A stretch of DNA of 64,000 nt from Ectopseudomonas mendocina (GCF_007049795.1 NZ_SCFY01000003.1:186001-250000); one strand, 5' to 3'; numbered from the stretch's first letter, positions 37,594 to 46,728 are shown. Program-made: numbers and translations. Notes: a model not told the origin generated them from the letters alone.

Positions 37594-39501
37594 ATGTCGC
37601 GCTTACCTGTGATCGTGGGTTTTGGGGGTTACAACGCAGCCGGGCGCAGCTCCTTCCACCATGGCTTCCGTCGCACCGTGCAGGAGTCGCTGGAACCCCA
37701 GGCGCGCCAGGAAACCCTGGCCGGATTGGCGCAGATGATGAAACTGGTGCGCGTGGTCGATGGCCAGTATCAGGATCAGAACGGCCAGACGCTGAGCCTC
37801 GCCGATATCGAAAGCCGCTACGCCAAGGAGATCCTCGCCGGCACCTTGGTGCGCCGTCTCGAGAAGCAGCACCTGGACCCGGACGCCGCCCACTGGCAGA
37901 AAAGCATCAGCCTCGCCCCCGTCAATGGCGCCAACCTGAGCTTCATCACCCAGCGCAAGCAACTGCCCGAGCCGCTGCCGGCCAACTGGTCGGTCGAAGA
38001 GCTCGAAGGCAATGAAGTACGCGTCACCCTGCATGACAGTTGCGAATTCAAGGTCGACAGCTATCGCCCGCTGGCAGTGAAATCCGCCGGCCAGTTGCCC
38101 ACCGGCTTCGAGCCGAGCGAGCTGTACAACGCCCGTTTTCACCCGCGAGGCCTGGCCATGACCGTGGTCGGCGTCACCGATGCCCTACGCTCGGTGGGCA
38201 TCGACTGGCAGCGCATCGTCCAGCACGTCGCCCCCGACGAGATCGCCGTATTCGCCAGCTGCATCATGAGCCAGCTCGACGAGAACGGTTTCGGCGGAAT
38301 GATGCAGTCGCGCCTAAAAGGCGGCCGTGTAACCGCCAAGCAACTGGCCTTGGGCCTGAACACCATGCCGGCGGACTTCATCAACGCCTATGTGCTCGGC
38401 AGCGTCGGCACCACCGGCAGCATCACCGGTGCCTGCGCCACCTTCCTCTACAACCTGCAGAAGGGCATCGAGCAGATCGCCTCAGGCAAGGCGCGCGTGG
38501 TCATCGTCGGCAGCAGCGAAGCGCCGATCAACCAGGAGTGCATCGAGGGCTACGGCGCCATGGGCGCTCTGGCCACCGAGGAAGGCCTGCGCCAGATCGA
38601 AGGCAAGAGCGAGGTGGACTTCCGCCGCGCCAGCCGCCCGTTCGGCGACAACTGCGGCTTTACCCTGGCCGAAGCCTGCCAGTTCGTGGTGCTGATGGAC
38701 GACGAGCTGGCCTTGGAGCTGGGCGCCGACATCCACGGCGCGGTGCCGGACGTGTTCATCAACGCCGATGGCTTCAAGAAATCCATTTCCGCCCCCGGCC
38801 CGGGCAACTACCTGACCGTGGCCAAGGCCGTGGCCAGCGCCGTGCAACTGCTCGGCCTCGATGCCGTGCGCAACCGCAGCTTCGTCCACGCCCATGGTTC
38901 CAGCACACCGGCCAACCGCGTCACCGAGTCGGAAATCCTCGACCGCGTCGCGGCGGCCTTCGGCATCGAACAATGGCCGGTCACCGCAGTGAAGGCCTTC
39001 GTCGGCCACTCCCTGGCCACCGCCAGCGGCGACCAGGTGATCGGCGCCCTCGGCGCCTTCAAGTACGGCATCGTGCCGGGCCTGAAGACCATCGACGCAG
39101 TCGCTGGCGACGTGCACCAGGATCACCTGAGCCTGTCCACCGAAGACCGTAAGGTGGGTGAGCAGGCGCTGGACGTGGCCTTCATCAACTCCAAGGGCTT
39201 CGGCGGTAACAACGCCAGCGCCCTGGTGCTGGCCCCACACGTGACCGAGCGCATGCTGCGCAAACGCCACGGCCAGGCAGCCTTCGAGGCCTACCTGGCA
39301 CGCCGCGAGGGCACCCGTGCCGCCGCAGCCGCGTACGACCAACTTGCCCTGCTGGGCAAGCTGGACATCATCTACAACTTCGGCAACGACATGATCGACG
39401 ACCAGGCGATCTCCATCACTACCGAAGAAGTGAAGGTGCCTGGCTTCGACCAGCCGCTGGTATTCAGGAAGGACGCGCGCTACAGCGATATGCTCGATTG
39501 A
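37594..39501 (+). CDS. fabY: Beta-ketoacyl-ACP synthase FabY
   Basis: A 635-residue ketosynthase of the FabY type, which in P. aeruginosa replaces FabH as the main enzyme starting fatty acid synthesis (acetyl-CoA plus malonyl-ACP). Unlike FabB/F (about 410 residues) it has a 170-residue N-terminal extension. The Cys-His-His triad is visible: C281 in TGACATFLYN, H434 in VHAHGSSTP and H472 in VGHSLATASG. CAGGAG lies 10 bases before ATG 37594. It is a single-gene unit followed by a REP-type inverted repeat. Divergence from FabB-like domains is expected for this family. Confidence 0.95.
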   Translation: MSRLPVIVGFGGYNAAGRSSFHHGFRRTVQESLEPQARQETLAGLAQMMKLVRVVDGQYQDQNGQTLSLADIESRYAKEILAGTLVRRLEKQHLDPDAAHWQKSISLAPVNGANLSFITQRKQLPEPLPANWSVEELEGNEVRVTLHDSCEFKVDSYRPLAVKSAGQLPTGFEPSELYNARFHPRGLAMTVVGVTDALRSVGIDWQRIVQHVAPDEIAVFASCIMSQLDENGFGGMMQSRLKGGRVTAKQLALGLNTMPADFINAYVLGSVGTTGSITGACATFLYNLQKGIEQIASGKARVVIVGSSEAPINQECIEGYGAMGALATEEGLRQIEGKSEVDFRRASRPFGDNCGFTLAEACQFVVLMDDELALELGADIHGAVPDVFINADGFKKSISAPGPGNYLTVAKAVASAVQLLGLDAVRNRSFVHAHGSSTPANRVTESEILDRVAAAFGIEQWPVTAVKAFVGHSLATASGDQVIGALGAFKYGIVPGLKTIDAVAGDVHQDHLSLSTEDRKVGEQALDVAFINSKGFGGNNASALVLAPHVTERMLRKRHGQAAFEAYLARREGTRAAAAAYDQLALLGKLDIIYNFGNDMIDDQAISITTEEVKVPGFDQPLVFRKDARYSDMLD

Positions 39502-39526
39502 GCGAAGCAGCAACGACGCACAAACC

Positions 39527-39592
39527 GTAGGAGCGAGCTCTGCTCGCGAAGCTTCTGGATCGCCAGGGTTCGCGAGCAGAGCTCGCTCCTAC
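39527..39592. repeat. REP-type inverted repeat after fabY
   Basis: Perfect 24-base arms: 39527-39550, beginning GTAGGAGCGAGCTCTGCTCG, and 39569-39592. The loop is 18 bases. The same family is at 55513-55580 and 61496-61560. It lies between the convergent fabY and cysQ genes and could also work as a bidirectional transcript end. Confidence 0.85.
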
Positions 39593-39608
39593 AGGTAACG
39601 TGTCAAGG

Positions 39609-40427
39609 CTAAAGACCGCGCGCCAGCTCGATCAGCTCGCCACGCCACTCAGCGGCAGCCGGCAGCGCCAAGAAAGACGGATTGAGGAAGGATTCGCGCG
39701 CCTCGTAGGTCAGCGTCTCGCCGGCCAGATCCAGCACTTCGCCACCCGCCCCCTCCAGCACGCCCTGCGCCGCAGCGGTATCCCACTGCGAGGTGGGCGC
39801 CAGGCGTGGATAGCAGTCGGCATTGCCTTCGGCCAGCAGGCAGAATTTCAACGAGCTGCCGATATTGGCCAGCGCCGGCTCGCCGAAACGCGCGGCCAGC
39901 CCCGCCAGCAGAGTTTCCTGCGCGGCGCTGGAGTGACGTTTGCTGGCTACCAGGGTGAAACCCTGCGCAGGCGCCAGGCGCACGCTGATCGAATACTCCT
40001 CGCCCGGCACGTCGCTACACCAGGCGCCCAGACCAGCGCCGCCGTAATAGCAGCGGCCATTGGCGGGAATACCCACCACACCGAAGACCACTCGTCCCTG
40101 TTCGATCAACGCGACATTGACCGTGAACTCTTCGGAGCCGGCGATGAATTCCTTGGTGCCATCGAGCGGATCGACCAGCCACCAACGCGTCCAGGCGGCG
40201 CGCTCAGCCAGCGGAATGTCGGCGGCCTCCTCTGACAGCACCGGCACCTCCGGCGCCAGCGCCTGCAGGCCATCGAGCAGGATATGGTGCGCGGCCAGGT
40301 CGGCGGCGGTCACCGGCGAGGCATCGGCCTTCTCCGTCACCGCCACATCGCTACGCCAATACGGCAGCGTTGCGGCACCAGCAGCGCGAACCAACTCGAT
40401 CACCTTCGGGATGTAGGGATGGCTCAT
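39609..40427 (-). CDS. cysQ: 3'(2'),5'-bisphosphate nucleotidase CysQ
   Basis: A 272-residue member of the inositol monophosphatase-like family that turns PAP (3'-phosphoadenosine 5'-phosphate) into AMP, removing a by-product of sulfate reduction. Metal sites are seen in LSEEAADIP (Glu), WWLVDPLDGTKEF (the DPxDGT motif) and SQWDTAAAQGVLEGAGG (WDxAA). ADASPVTAAD at the start fits CysQ. Its ATG overlaps the stop of nudE by four bases (ATGA), so they are coupled on the minus strand. Confidence 0.95.
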   Translation of the reverse strand: MSHPYIPKVIELVRAAGAATLPYWRSDVAVTEKADASPVTAADLAAHHILLDGLQALAPEVPVLSEEAADIPLAERAAWTRWWLVDPLDGTKEFIAGSEEFTVNVALIEQGRVVFGVVGIPANGRCYYGGAGLGAWCSDVPGEEYSISVRLAPAQGFTLVASKRHSSAAQETLLAGLAARFGEPALANIGSSLKFCLLAEGNADCYPRLAPTSQWDTAAAQGVLEGAGGEVLDLAGETLTYEARESFLNPSFLALPAAAEWRGELIELARGL

Positions 40428-40990
40428 GGACGGTACTCCCCGCGCTGAGTCAGCAGGTCGCGCACCAGGTACAGCGCCGCCAGTGCGCGGCCTTCACTGA
40501 ACTGTTCGTGCTGGGCCAGGCTGGACAGCTCGCGCAGGCTGATGCGGTCGACCCGCATCGGCTCGGGCTCGTCACCCGGCAGGCGCTCTTCATACAGATT
40601 GCGCGCCAGCACCACCTGAATCTTCTGGCTCATGTAACCAGGCGACAGGCTCAGCTCGGTGATGTACTCCAGCTCGTGCGCGCCGAAACCAGCCTCCTCC
40701 TTGAGCTCGCGGTTGGCTGCCACCAACACGTCTTCACCCGGCTCGATCAGGCCTTTGGGCAGCGACAGCTGGTAGTCATCGGTGCCGCCGCAATACTCCT
40801 CGATCAGCACCGCGTGCTCGGCGTCGAGCATCGCCACCACCATCACCGCACCGTAGCCCGAGCCCTTGCCGACCAGTCGCTCATAGGTGCGCTCCGTGCC
40901 GTTGGAGAAGCGCAACTGAACTTCCTCGACACGAAACAGACGGCTGCTGGCGACAATTTCGCGAGCGAGAACCGTGGGCTTTTGGCGCAT
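40424..40990 (-). CDS. nudE: ADP compounds hydrolase NudE (Nudix)
   Basis: A 188-residue Nudix hydrolase. The Nudix box GLIEPGEDVLVAANRELKEEAGFGA (G-x5-E-x7-REUxEExG) is complete at about residues 87-110. NudE in E. coli splits ADP-ribose, NADH and Ap3A. ATG 40990 has AAGGAG 7 bases before it; an in-frame ATG 12 codons upstream lacks a site. It is the first gene of the nudE-cysQ pair; both handle adenosine phosphate compounds. The divergent HAD gene starts 267 bases away across a palindromic element. Confidence 0.94.
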   Translation of the reverse strand: MRQKPTVLAREIVASSRLFRVEEVQLRFSNGTERTYERLVGKGSGYGAVMVVAMLDAEHAVLIEEYCGGTDDYQLSLPKGLIEPGEDVLVAANRELKEEAGFGAHELEYITELSLSPGYMSQKIQVVLARNLYEERLPGDEPEPMRVDRISLRELSSLAQHEQFSEGRALAALYLVRDLLTQRGEYRP

Positions 40991-41103
40991 GAGGCGACTC
41001 CTTGGCGGGACCGAGCAGGTTATCATACAGCGGCTTTCGCCATTATCCGTGGCCGAGATTGCATCAAGGCGAAACAGGCCACGGATTGACCCTTACCCCC
41101 ACA

Positions 41104-41241
41104 GGACACCTTTAAAACGTCGGCGAGGCAGTCAGCGCAAGGCGAAAACAGAGGCGAGAACGCGGAGTGTACTGTTGTACATGAGCATTCGAGCCTGTTT
41201 TCAACGCAGCGATGACAACGCAGGTAGTTTTTAAGGTGTCC
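41104..41241. repeat. 138-bp MITE-like palindromic element
   Basis: The ends are GGACACCTTTAAAA (41104-41117) and TTTTTAAGGTGTCC (41228-41241), complementary at 13 of 14 positions. Inside, further parts are complementary, for example GAAAACAG near 41144 with CTGTTTTC near 41195, and the centre has TGTAC-TGTT-GTACA (41169-41182). The whole can fold into one long imperfect hairpin. It is less GC-rich than its flanks. It ends 6 bases before the ribosome site of the HAD gene and so becomes that gene's leader. It has no coding capacity. Confidence 0.7.
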
Positions 41242-41257
41242 GATCAGAGAGATGCGC

Positions 41258-41938
41258 ATGCCCGTACTACCCTGGCAGCAGATCGACACCGTCCTGCTGG
41301 ACATGGACGGCACGTTGCTCGACCTGCACTTCGACAACCACTTCTGGCTCACCCACCTGCCGCAGCGCTACGCCGAGCACCATGGCGTCAGCCTGGCGCT
41401 GGCCCAGGCCGAACTGCTACCGCTGTTTCGCGAGCATGCCGGTACGCTGAACTGGTACTGCACCGACTTCTGGAGCCGCGAGCTGCGGCTGTCGATCCGC
41501 GAGCTCAAGCGCGAGGTCGCGCACCTGATCGCCCTGCGCACGGATGCAGAACTGTTTCTGCGCGCCCTGCGCGAAGCTGGCAAGCGCGTGGTGCTGATCA
41601 CCAACGCGCACCGCGACTCACTGTCACTGAAACTGGAACGCGTCGAGCTGGCACCCTGGTTCGAACGCCTGATCAGCTCCCACGATTACGGTTTCCCCAA
41701 GGAGGATCAGCAGTTCTGGTTCGCCCTGCGCCAGGATGTCGACTTCGACCCGGCCCGCAGCCTGTTCATCGACGACAGCCTGCCGATCCTGCGTAGCGCC
41801 GGACGCTTTGGCGTCGCCCATCTGCTCGCCGTGCGCCAACCAGACAGCCAGGCCGGGCCTAAAGATACCGAGGAGTTCGCCGCAGTGGAGGACTACCGGG
41901 AGTTGGTGCACGGACTGCCTACGACACCCTCACTGTAG
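41258..41938 (+). CDS. yrfG: HAD-family GMP/IMP nucleotidase (YrfG-like)
   Basis: A 226-residue haloacid dehalogenase-fold hydrolase. Motif I is TVLLDMDGTLLDLHFDN (nucleophile Asp and acid Asp), motif II VVLITNAHRD, Lys in YGFPKEDQQFW, and motif IV RSLFIDDSLPILRSA. E. coli YrfG dephosphorylates GMP and IMP; the same genomic link with nudE holds in E. coli and Pseudomonas. I chose ATG 41258, with GAGAG 6 bases before, over ATG 41252, which is too close. Its TAG stop (41936-41938) lies inside a REP sequence (GTAGGAGCC), so the repeat supplies the stop codon. Confidence 0.92.
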   Translation: MPVLPWQQIDTVLLDMDGTLLDLHFDNHFWLTHLPQRYAEHHGVSLALAQAELLPLFREHAGTLNWYCTDFWSRELRLSIRELKREVAHLIALRTDAELFLRALREAGKRVVLITNAHRDSLSLKLERVELAPWFERLISSHDYGFPKEDQQFWFALRQDVDFDPARSLFIDDSLPILRSAGRFGVAHLLAVRQPDSQAGPKDTEEFAAVEDYRELVHGLPTTPSL

Positions 41939-41993
41939 GAGCCGGCTTGCCGGCGATCGTGAATGATGCCGATCGCCGCCAAGGCCAAGCCCC
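41935..41993. repeat. REP-type repeat over the yrfG stop codon
   Basis: The left arm (41935-41959) begins GTAGGAGCCGGCTTGCCGGC, the common Pseudomonas REP, itself a small hairpin. A degenerate right arm (about 41970-41993) starts CGATCGCCG. The first bases contain the yrfG TAG stop. Confidence 0.75.
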
Positions 41994-42013
41994 CGCCGCA
42001 CCTGAGCGCGGGT

Positions 42014-42451
42014 TTAGTCAGGAATCCGCAATACCTGCCCCGGATAAATCTTGTCCGGGTGACTGAGCATCGGCTTGTTGGCCTCGAATATCTTCATGTA
42101 GGCGTTGGCATTGCCGTACTCGGCCTTGGCAATCGCGCTCAGCGTGTCGCCCTTCTTGACCGTGACGAAGCGAGCTTCGGGCGAGGGCGTGGTCACGCTG
42201 ATCTGATCATCGACCTCACCGACACCGGCCACGTTGCCCAGCGCCAGGAGAATCTTTTCCTTCTCTTCCTGGCTGGCCACTTCGCCGCGAGCGATGACCT
42301 TGTCGCCCTCGACGCTGACCTCGATGTTCGGGTTGCCCAGGCCAACCTTGGCAACATGTTCCTTGAGCGATTCGGCGGCCTGCGCCTCCTGACCCACCAG
42401 TGACTCCCAGAGTTTGACCCCGGCGTCTTTGACAAAGGCAAACAGACTCAT
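42014..42451 (-). CDS. lysM: BON and LysM domain protein (YgaU/Kbp-like)
   Basis: A 145-residue protein with no signal peptide. Residues about 25-85 form a BON domain (HVAKVGLGNPNIEVSVEGDKVIARGEVASQEEKEKI) and residues about 95-143 a LysM domain (FVTVKKGDTLSAIAKAEYGNANAYMKIFEANK...). E. coli Kbp (YgaU) has the same layout and binds potassium in the cytoplasm; peptidoglycan binding is also possible for LysM. ATG 42451 has GAGGA 7 bases upstream; a longer in-frame start at 42487 is less likely. Confidence 0.92.
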   Translation of the reverse strand: MSLFAFVKDAGVKLWESLVGQEAQAAESLKEHVAKVGLGNPNIEVSVEGDKVIARGEVASQEEKEKILLALGNVAGVGEVDDQISVTTPSPEARFVTVKKGDTLSAIAKAEYGNANAYMKIFEANKPMLSHPDKIYPGQVLRIPD

Positions 42452-42570
42452 GGCAATTCCTCTCGTTCCTTGCGAATGACCGGGCAAAGCGCCCGGAGAC
42501 CAAAGTCTAGTTCAGGAAACACCCCTGATTAGCGTTCGCGCATTAGAATTCGGGCAAACCAGGAGCCCCC

Positions 42571-43458
42571 ATGGATATAAAGCAGCTGAAATTCCTCGTC
42601 GCCCTCGACGAGACCCGCCACTTCGGTCAGGCCGCTGCGCGCTGCCACGTGACCCAGCCGACGCTGTCCATGCGCTTGCGCCAACTGGAAGACGAGCTGG
42701 GTCTGGAGCTGGTCCGTCGCGGCCAGCGTTTCGAGGGCTTCAGCGCCGAAGGTGAGCGTATCCTGGCCTGGGCACGCAGTGTGCTGGCGGCACAGGATGG
42801 CCTGCTCGCCGAAGCTGCAGCCTGTCGTGGGCAACTGGTGGGCACCCTGCGCCTGGGCGTGGTGCCGCTGGCCAGTTTCGACCCGATGCGCCTGATCAGT
42901 CTGTTCGCCGAGCGTCACCCCGGGCTGCGTTTCCAGTTGCACGCGCTGAGCAGCGATCAGATTCTCGAGGGACTGGTCCGCAATCAGCTCGACCTTGGTC
43001 TGTCCTATCTCGACCGACTCGACCGCGAGCATTTCGCCAGCCTGGAACTGGCCGAAGCACGCATGGGCCTGCTCTACGATCAGCGCCACTTCCACTTTGT
43101 CAGCAGCAGCCTGCGCTGGGAACAGTTGGCTAACCTGCCCCTGGGTCTGCTCTCCACCGGCATGCACTTTCGCCAGTCCATCGATCACAGCTTCCGTGCT
43201 CGCGGCCTGAGCCCGCAGGTACGCCTGGAGGCCGATGCCGTGCACCACCTGACTCAAGCGGTCAGCGCCGGGCTGTGCTGCAGCGTTATGCCATTGCCGA
43301 CCGGCGGCGCTCCGACCGACGGTCATCTGCGCCTGCTACCCATCGAGGACGCTCATACCCTGGCACCTCAGGGCCTGATCATGCGCCGCAGCGCCCCTGC
43401 CTCACCGCTCGCGCAAGCCTGTTTCGAAGAGGCACGAGAGTGGCTGGCGAACGCTTGA
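42571..43458 (+). CDS. LysR-family transcriptional regulator
   Basis: A 295-residue regulator. The N-terminal winged helix (about 1-60) has FLVALDETRHFGQAAARCHVTQPTLSMRLRQLEDELG, followed by the effector-binding domain with GTLRLGVVPLASFDP. CAGGAG lies 7 bases before the ATG. It is upstream of fdhD and the molybdoenzyme gene on the same strand, and divergent from lysM. Either side could be its target; the position beside fdhD is conserved in Pseudomonas, as I recall. The ligand is unknown. Confidence 0.88.
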   Translation: MDIKQLKFLVALDETRHFGQAAARCHVTQPTLSMRLRQLEDELGLELVRRGQRFEGFSAEGERILAWARSVLAAQDGLLAEAAACRGQLVGTLRLGVVPLASFDPMRLISLFAERHPGLRFQLHALSSDQILEGLVRNQLDLGLSYLDRLDREHFASLELAEARMGLLYDQRHFHFVSSSLRWEQLANLPLGLLSTGMHFRQSIDHSFRARGLSPQVRLEADAVHHLTQAVSAGLCCSVMPLPTGGAPTDGHLRLLPIEDAHTLAPQGLIMRRSAPASPLAQACFEEAREWLANA

Positions 43459-43525
43459 TAGATTTGCTCGATCAACACATCAAAGCCAACGATTAGACGC
43501 TCCCCGCCCATGGGCCTAGGCTTAG

Positions 43526-43544
43526 CTGTGTCAATCTGTCACAG
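43526..43544. promoter_or_regulatory. Short dyad before fdhD
   Basis: CTGTG (43526-43530) and CACAG (43540-43544) with a 9-base spacer, ending 12 bases before the fdhD start, in a gap of 97 bases after the LysR gene. It could be an operator or a small RNA hairpin. Weak evidence. Confidence 0.3.
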
Positions 43545-43555
43545 AGCGCGCCTCG

Positions 43556-44371
43556 ATGGCCAAGCCAGCCGCCCAGCCGCACATTGCCAGTGCCTATACC
43601 TACGCCGAACTCGGTGACGGTCGCGCCCAGCACGCTGCACTAGCCGAAGAATGTGCCCTGGCGATCAGCTACAACGACCTGAACCAGGCGGTGATGATGG
43701 TTTCGCCCCATCACCTGGAAGATTTTGCCGTCGGCTTCAGTCTTGGCAACGACCTGATCAAGTCGATCGACGACATCTATGACATCCAGTTGCGCGGCCT
43801 GGGTGACAGCCGCGAAGCCCGCTTGCAGGTCAGCAGCCGCGCCTTCTGGGCGCTCAAGCAGCAACGCCGACAAATGGCTGGCACCAGTGGTTGCGGCCTG
43901 TGCGGCGTGGATGCACTGGAACAGGCGCTACCAGCCCTGACCGCCCTACCCGGCGCAGCATTACCGCCACTTGAACATCTCACCGGACTGCGCGAGCGCA
44001 TTGGTGAGCAACAGCAACTGGCACGCCACAGCGGCGCGCTGCATGCCGCCTTGTTCATCGATGCCAGCGGTGAGATTCGTCTGTGCCGTGAAGACATCGG
44101 TCGCCATAACGCCCTGGACAAGCTGATCGGCGCCATCGCCCGCGAACGTATCGACACTCACGGTGGCTTCGCCCTGGTCACCAGCCGCTGCAGCCTGGAA
44201 CTGCTGCACAAGGCGGTACGTGCCGGCATCGGCACCCTGGTGAGCCTGTCCGCGCCCACCGCACTGACCGTGGACTGGGCGCGGCGCCATCGCCTCAACC
44301 TCATCCACCTGCCCCATCACAGCACGCCGCGGGTCTACAGCCCTGCGCCTGACGAAGAAGAACGACCATGA
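43556..44371 (+). CDS. fdhD: Formate dehydrogenase accessory sulfurtransferase FdhD
   Basis: A 271-residue protein that passes sulfur from IscS to the molybdenum cofactor and activates formate dehydrogenase. The redox loop GTSGCGLCGVDALEQ (CxxC at about residues 113-116) is the FdhD signature; VSPHHLEDFAVGF and CREDIGRHNALDKLIG are also conserved. Its end overlaps the next gene by four bases (ATGA), so chaperone and enzyme are made together. The ribosome site is poor. Confidence 0.95.
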   Translation: MAKPAAQPHIASAYTYAELGDGRAQHAALAEECALAISYNDLNQAVMMVSPHHLEDFAVGFSLGNDLIKSIDDIYDIQLRGLGDSREARLQVSSRAFWALKQQRRQMAGTSGCGLCGVDALEQALPALTALPGAALPPLEHLTGLRERIGEQQQLARHSGALHAALFIDASGEIRLCREDIGRHNALDKLIGAIARERIDTHGGFALVTSRCSLELLHKAVRAGIGTLVSLSAPTALTVDWARRHRLNLIHLPHHSTPRVYSPAPDEEERP

Positions 44372-46707
44372 GCCTGCAACCCGTCAATCCTCGCTATAAG
44401 CCCTACAAAGGCCCAGCCGCTGGCTGGGGTGCACTGAACGCCGTGACCCGCTTCTGGCTGGACAGCAAGCAGCCGTTCAAGAACCTACGCGCGCTGCTCA
44501 AGACCAACCAGAACGGCGGTTTCGACTGCCCCGGCTGCGCTTGGGGCGACTCGCCCGAAGACGGCCATATCAAGTTCTGCGAGAACGGCGCCAAGGCGGT
44601 CAACTGGGAAGCCACCAAACGCCGCGTGGACCCGGCCTTTTTTGCCCGCTACACGGTCAGCCAACTGCGCGAGCAAAGCGACTACTGGCTCGAATACCAG
44701 GGCCGCCTGACCCACCCGATGCGCTATGACGCCAGCACCGATCGCTACACGAAGACCACCTGGGCCGAAGCCTTCGCCCTGATTGCCAGGCATCTGAAGG
44801 CGCTGCCGAGTCCGGATCACGCCGAGTTCTACACCTCCGGCCGGGCCAGCAACGAGGCGGCATACCTCTACCAGTTGTTCGTGCGCGCCTATGGCACCAA
44901 CAACTTCCCCGACTGCTCGAATATGTGCCACGAGGCCAGCGGCGTCGCCCTCGGCCAAAGCGTGGGCATCGGCAAGGGCAGCGTGACTTTCAACGATTTC
45001 GAGCATGCCGACGCCATTTTCGTCCTCGGCCAGAACCCCGGCACCAATCACCCGCGCATGCTCGAACCGCTGCGCGAGGCGGTCAAACGCGGCGCCCAGG
45101 TGGTCTGCTTCAACCCACTGAAGGAGCGTGGCCTGGAGCGCTTCCAGCATCCGCAACACGCGCTGGAGATGCTCACCAACGGCTCCGAGCCGCTGAACAC
45201 CGCGTTCTTCCGTCCGGCCCTGGGCGGCGACATGGCCGCCATGCGCGGCATCGCCAAGTTCCTCCTGCAGTGGGAGCGCGAGGCGCAGGCCAAGGGTGAA
45301 GCAGCGGTGTTCGACCATGCCTTCATCGCCGAGCACACCGATGGTGTCGAGGCCTACCTGAAGCTGCTCGACGACTGCAGCTGGGAGGCGCTGCAGGCTC
45401 AGTCCGGCCTGAGCCTGCAGGAGATCGAACAGGCGGCGCGCATGTACCGCCGCGCCGAGCGGGTCATCATCTGCTGGGCCATGGGCATCACCCAGCACCA
45501 CCACTCGGTGGCCACCATCCAGGAAATCGTCAACCTGCAACTGCTGCGCGGCAACCTCGGCCGCCCCGGCGCCGGCCTGTGCCCGGTACGTGGACACAGC
45601 AACGTGCAGGGCGACCGCACCATGGGCATCAACGACCGCCCGCCGGTCACGCTGCTAGACGCCCTGGAAAAGCGCTTTCAGTTCAAGGTACCGCGCGAGA
45701 ATGGCCACAACACCGTCGAGGCGATCAACGCCATGATCGACGGCCAGGCCAAGGTATTCATCGGCCTCGGCGGCAACTTCGCCCAGGCCACGCCGGACAG
45801 CCCGCGTACGCACAAGGCGCTGCAGAGCTGCGACCTCACCGTGCAGATCAGCACCAAGCTCAATCGCAGTCACCTCACCGTCGGCCGCGACGCGCTGATC
45901 CTGCCGTGCCTCGGCCGTACCGATATCGACCTGCAGGCCAGCGGCCCGCAGGCGGTGACGGTGGAAGATTCGTTCAGCATGATCCACGCCTCCTACGGCC
46001 AGCTCGAACCGCTCTCCGGTAGCGAGATGCGTTCGGAGCCGGCCATCGTCGCCGGGATCGCCAAGGCCACTCTGGGCAACCACCCGGTGGACTGGGACGC
46101 GCTGATCGCCGATTACGACCGCATCCGCGAACTCATCGCCGACACCATCCCCGGCTTCCAGGATTTCAACCAGCGTGTCGCTCACCCCGGCGGCTTCTAC
46201 CTCGGCAACTCGGCCGGCGCGCGCCAGTGGAAAACGGCATCCGGCAAGGCCAATTTCAAGGCCAATGCGCTGCTCGACGACCTGCTGCCCCCGCAGGTGC
46301 GCGAAAGCGGTGAGACGCCGGATCTGATCCTGCAAACCCTGCGCTCGCACGATCAGTACAACACCACGGTGTACGGCCTCGACGACCGTTATCGCGGCGT
46401 GCGCGGGCAGCGCGACGTGCTCTTCGCCAACGAGGCGGACATCCTGCGCCTGGGCTTCAAGCCAGGTCAGAAGGTGGACATCCGCTCGTTGTGGAATGAT
46501 GGCATCGAACGCCGGGTGAGCGGTTTCACCCTGCTCGCTTTCGATATCCCGGCCGGCCAGGCCGCTGCTTACTTCCCCGAAGCCAATCCGCTGGTGCCGC
46601 TGGAAAGCGCCGGCGTCGGCAGCAGCACACCGACCAGCAAGTTCGTCGCCATCCGCCTGCAGGCTGCCAGCGGCGGCAATCTGCTGGGCAGCAGCGCAAC
46701 AAGCTGA
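44368..46707 (+). CDS. FdhF/YdeP-family molybdopterin oxidoreductase
   Basis: A 779-residue molybdenum enzyme of the YdeP type. The N terminus has GFDCPGCAWGD and FCENGAK, a reduced set of Cys that may hold a single Fe-S cluster; then YTSGRASNEAAYLYQLF, NFPDCSNMCHEASG, GQNPGTNHPRML, GMGIT-like WAMGITQHHH, and the C-terminal YNTTVYGLDDRYRGV with cofactor-binding features. E. coli YdeP is linked to acid resistance, and the true substrate is not known. Pairing with fdhD suggests a formate dehydrogenase-like reaction. No electron-transfer subunits or exported signal are present, so it is cytoplasmic. Confidence 0.9.
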   Translation: MSLQPVNPRYKPYKGPAAGWGALNAVTRFWLDSKQPFKNLRALLKTNQNGGFDCPGCAWGDSPEDGHIKFCENGAKAVNWEATKRRVDPAFFARYTVSQLREQSDYWLEYQGRLTHPMRYDASTDRYTKTTWAEAFALIARHLKALPSPDHAEFYTSGRASNEAAYLYQLFVRAYGTNNFPDCSNMCHEASGVALGQSVGIGKGSVTFNDFEHADAIFVLGQNPGTNHPRMLEPLREAVKRGAQVVCFNPLKERGLERFQHPQHALEMLTNGSEPLNTAFFRPALGGDMAAMRGIAKFLLQWEREAQAKGEAAVFDHAFIAEHTDGVEAYLKLLDDCSWEALQAQSGLSLQEIEQAARMYRRAERVIICWAMGITQHHHSVATIQEIVNLQLLRGNLGRPGAGLCPVRGHSNVQGDRTMGINDRPPVTLLDALEKRFQFKVPRENGHNTVEAINAMIDGQAKVFIGLGGNFAQATPDSPRTHKALQSCDLTVQISTKLNRSHLTVGRDALILPCLGRTDIDLQASGPQAVTVEDSFSMIHASYGQLEPLSGSEMRSEPAIVAGIAKATLGNHPVDWDALIADYDRIRELIADTIPGFQDFNQRVAHPGGFYLGNSAGARQWKTASGKANFKANALLDDLLPPQVRESGETPDLILQTLRSHDQYNTTVYGLDDRYRGVRGQRDVLFANEADILRLGFKPGQKVDIRSLWNDGIERRVSGFTLLAFDIPAGQAAAYFPEANPLVPLESAGVGSSTPTSKFVAIRLQAASGGNLLGSSATS

Positions 46708-46728
46708 CCGGCGGCCAGGAACCTCGTA

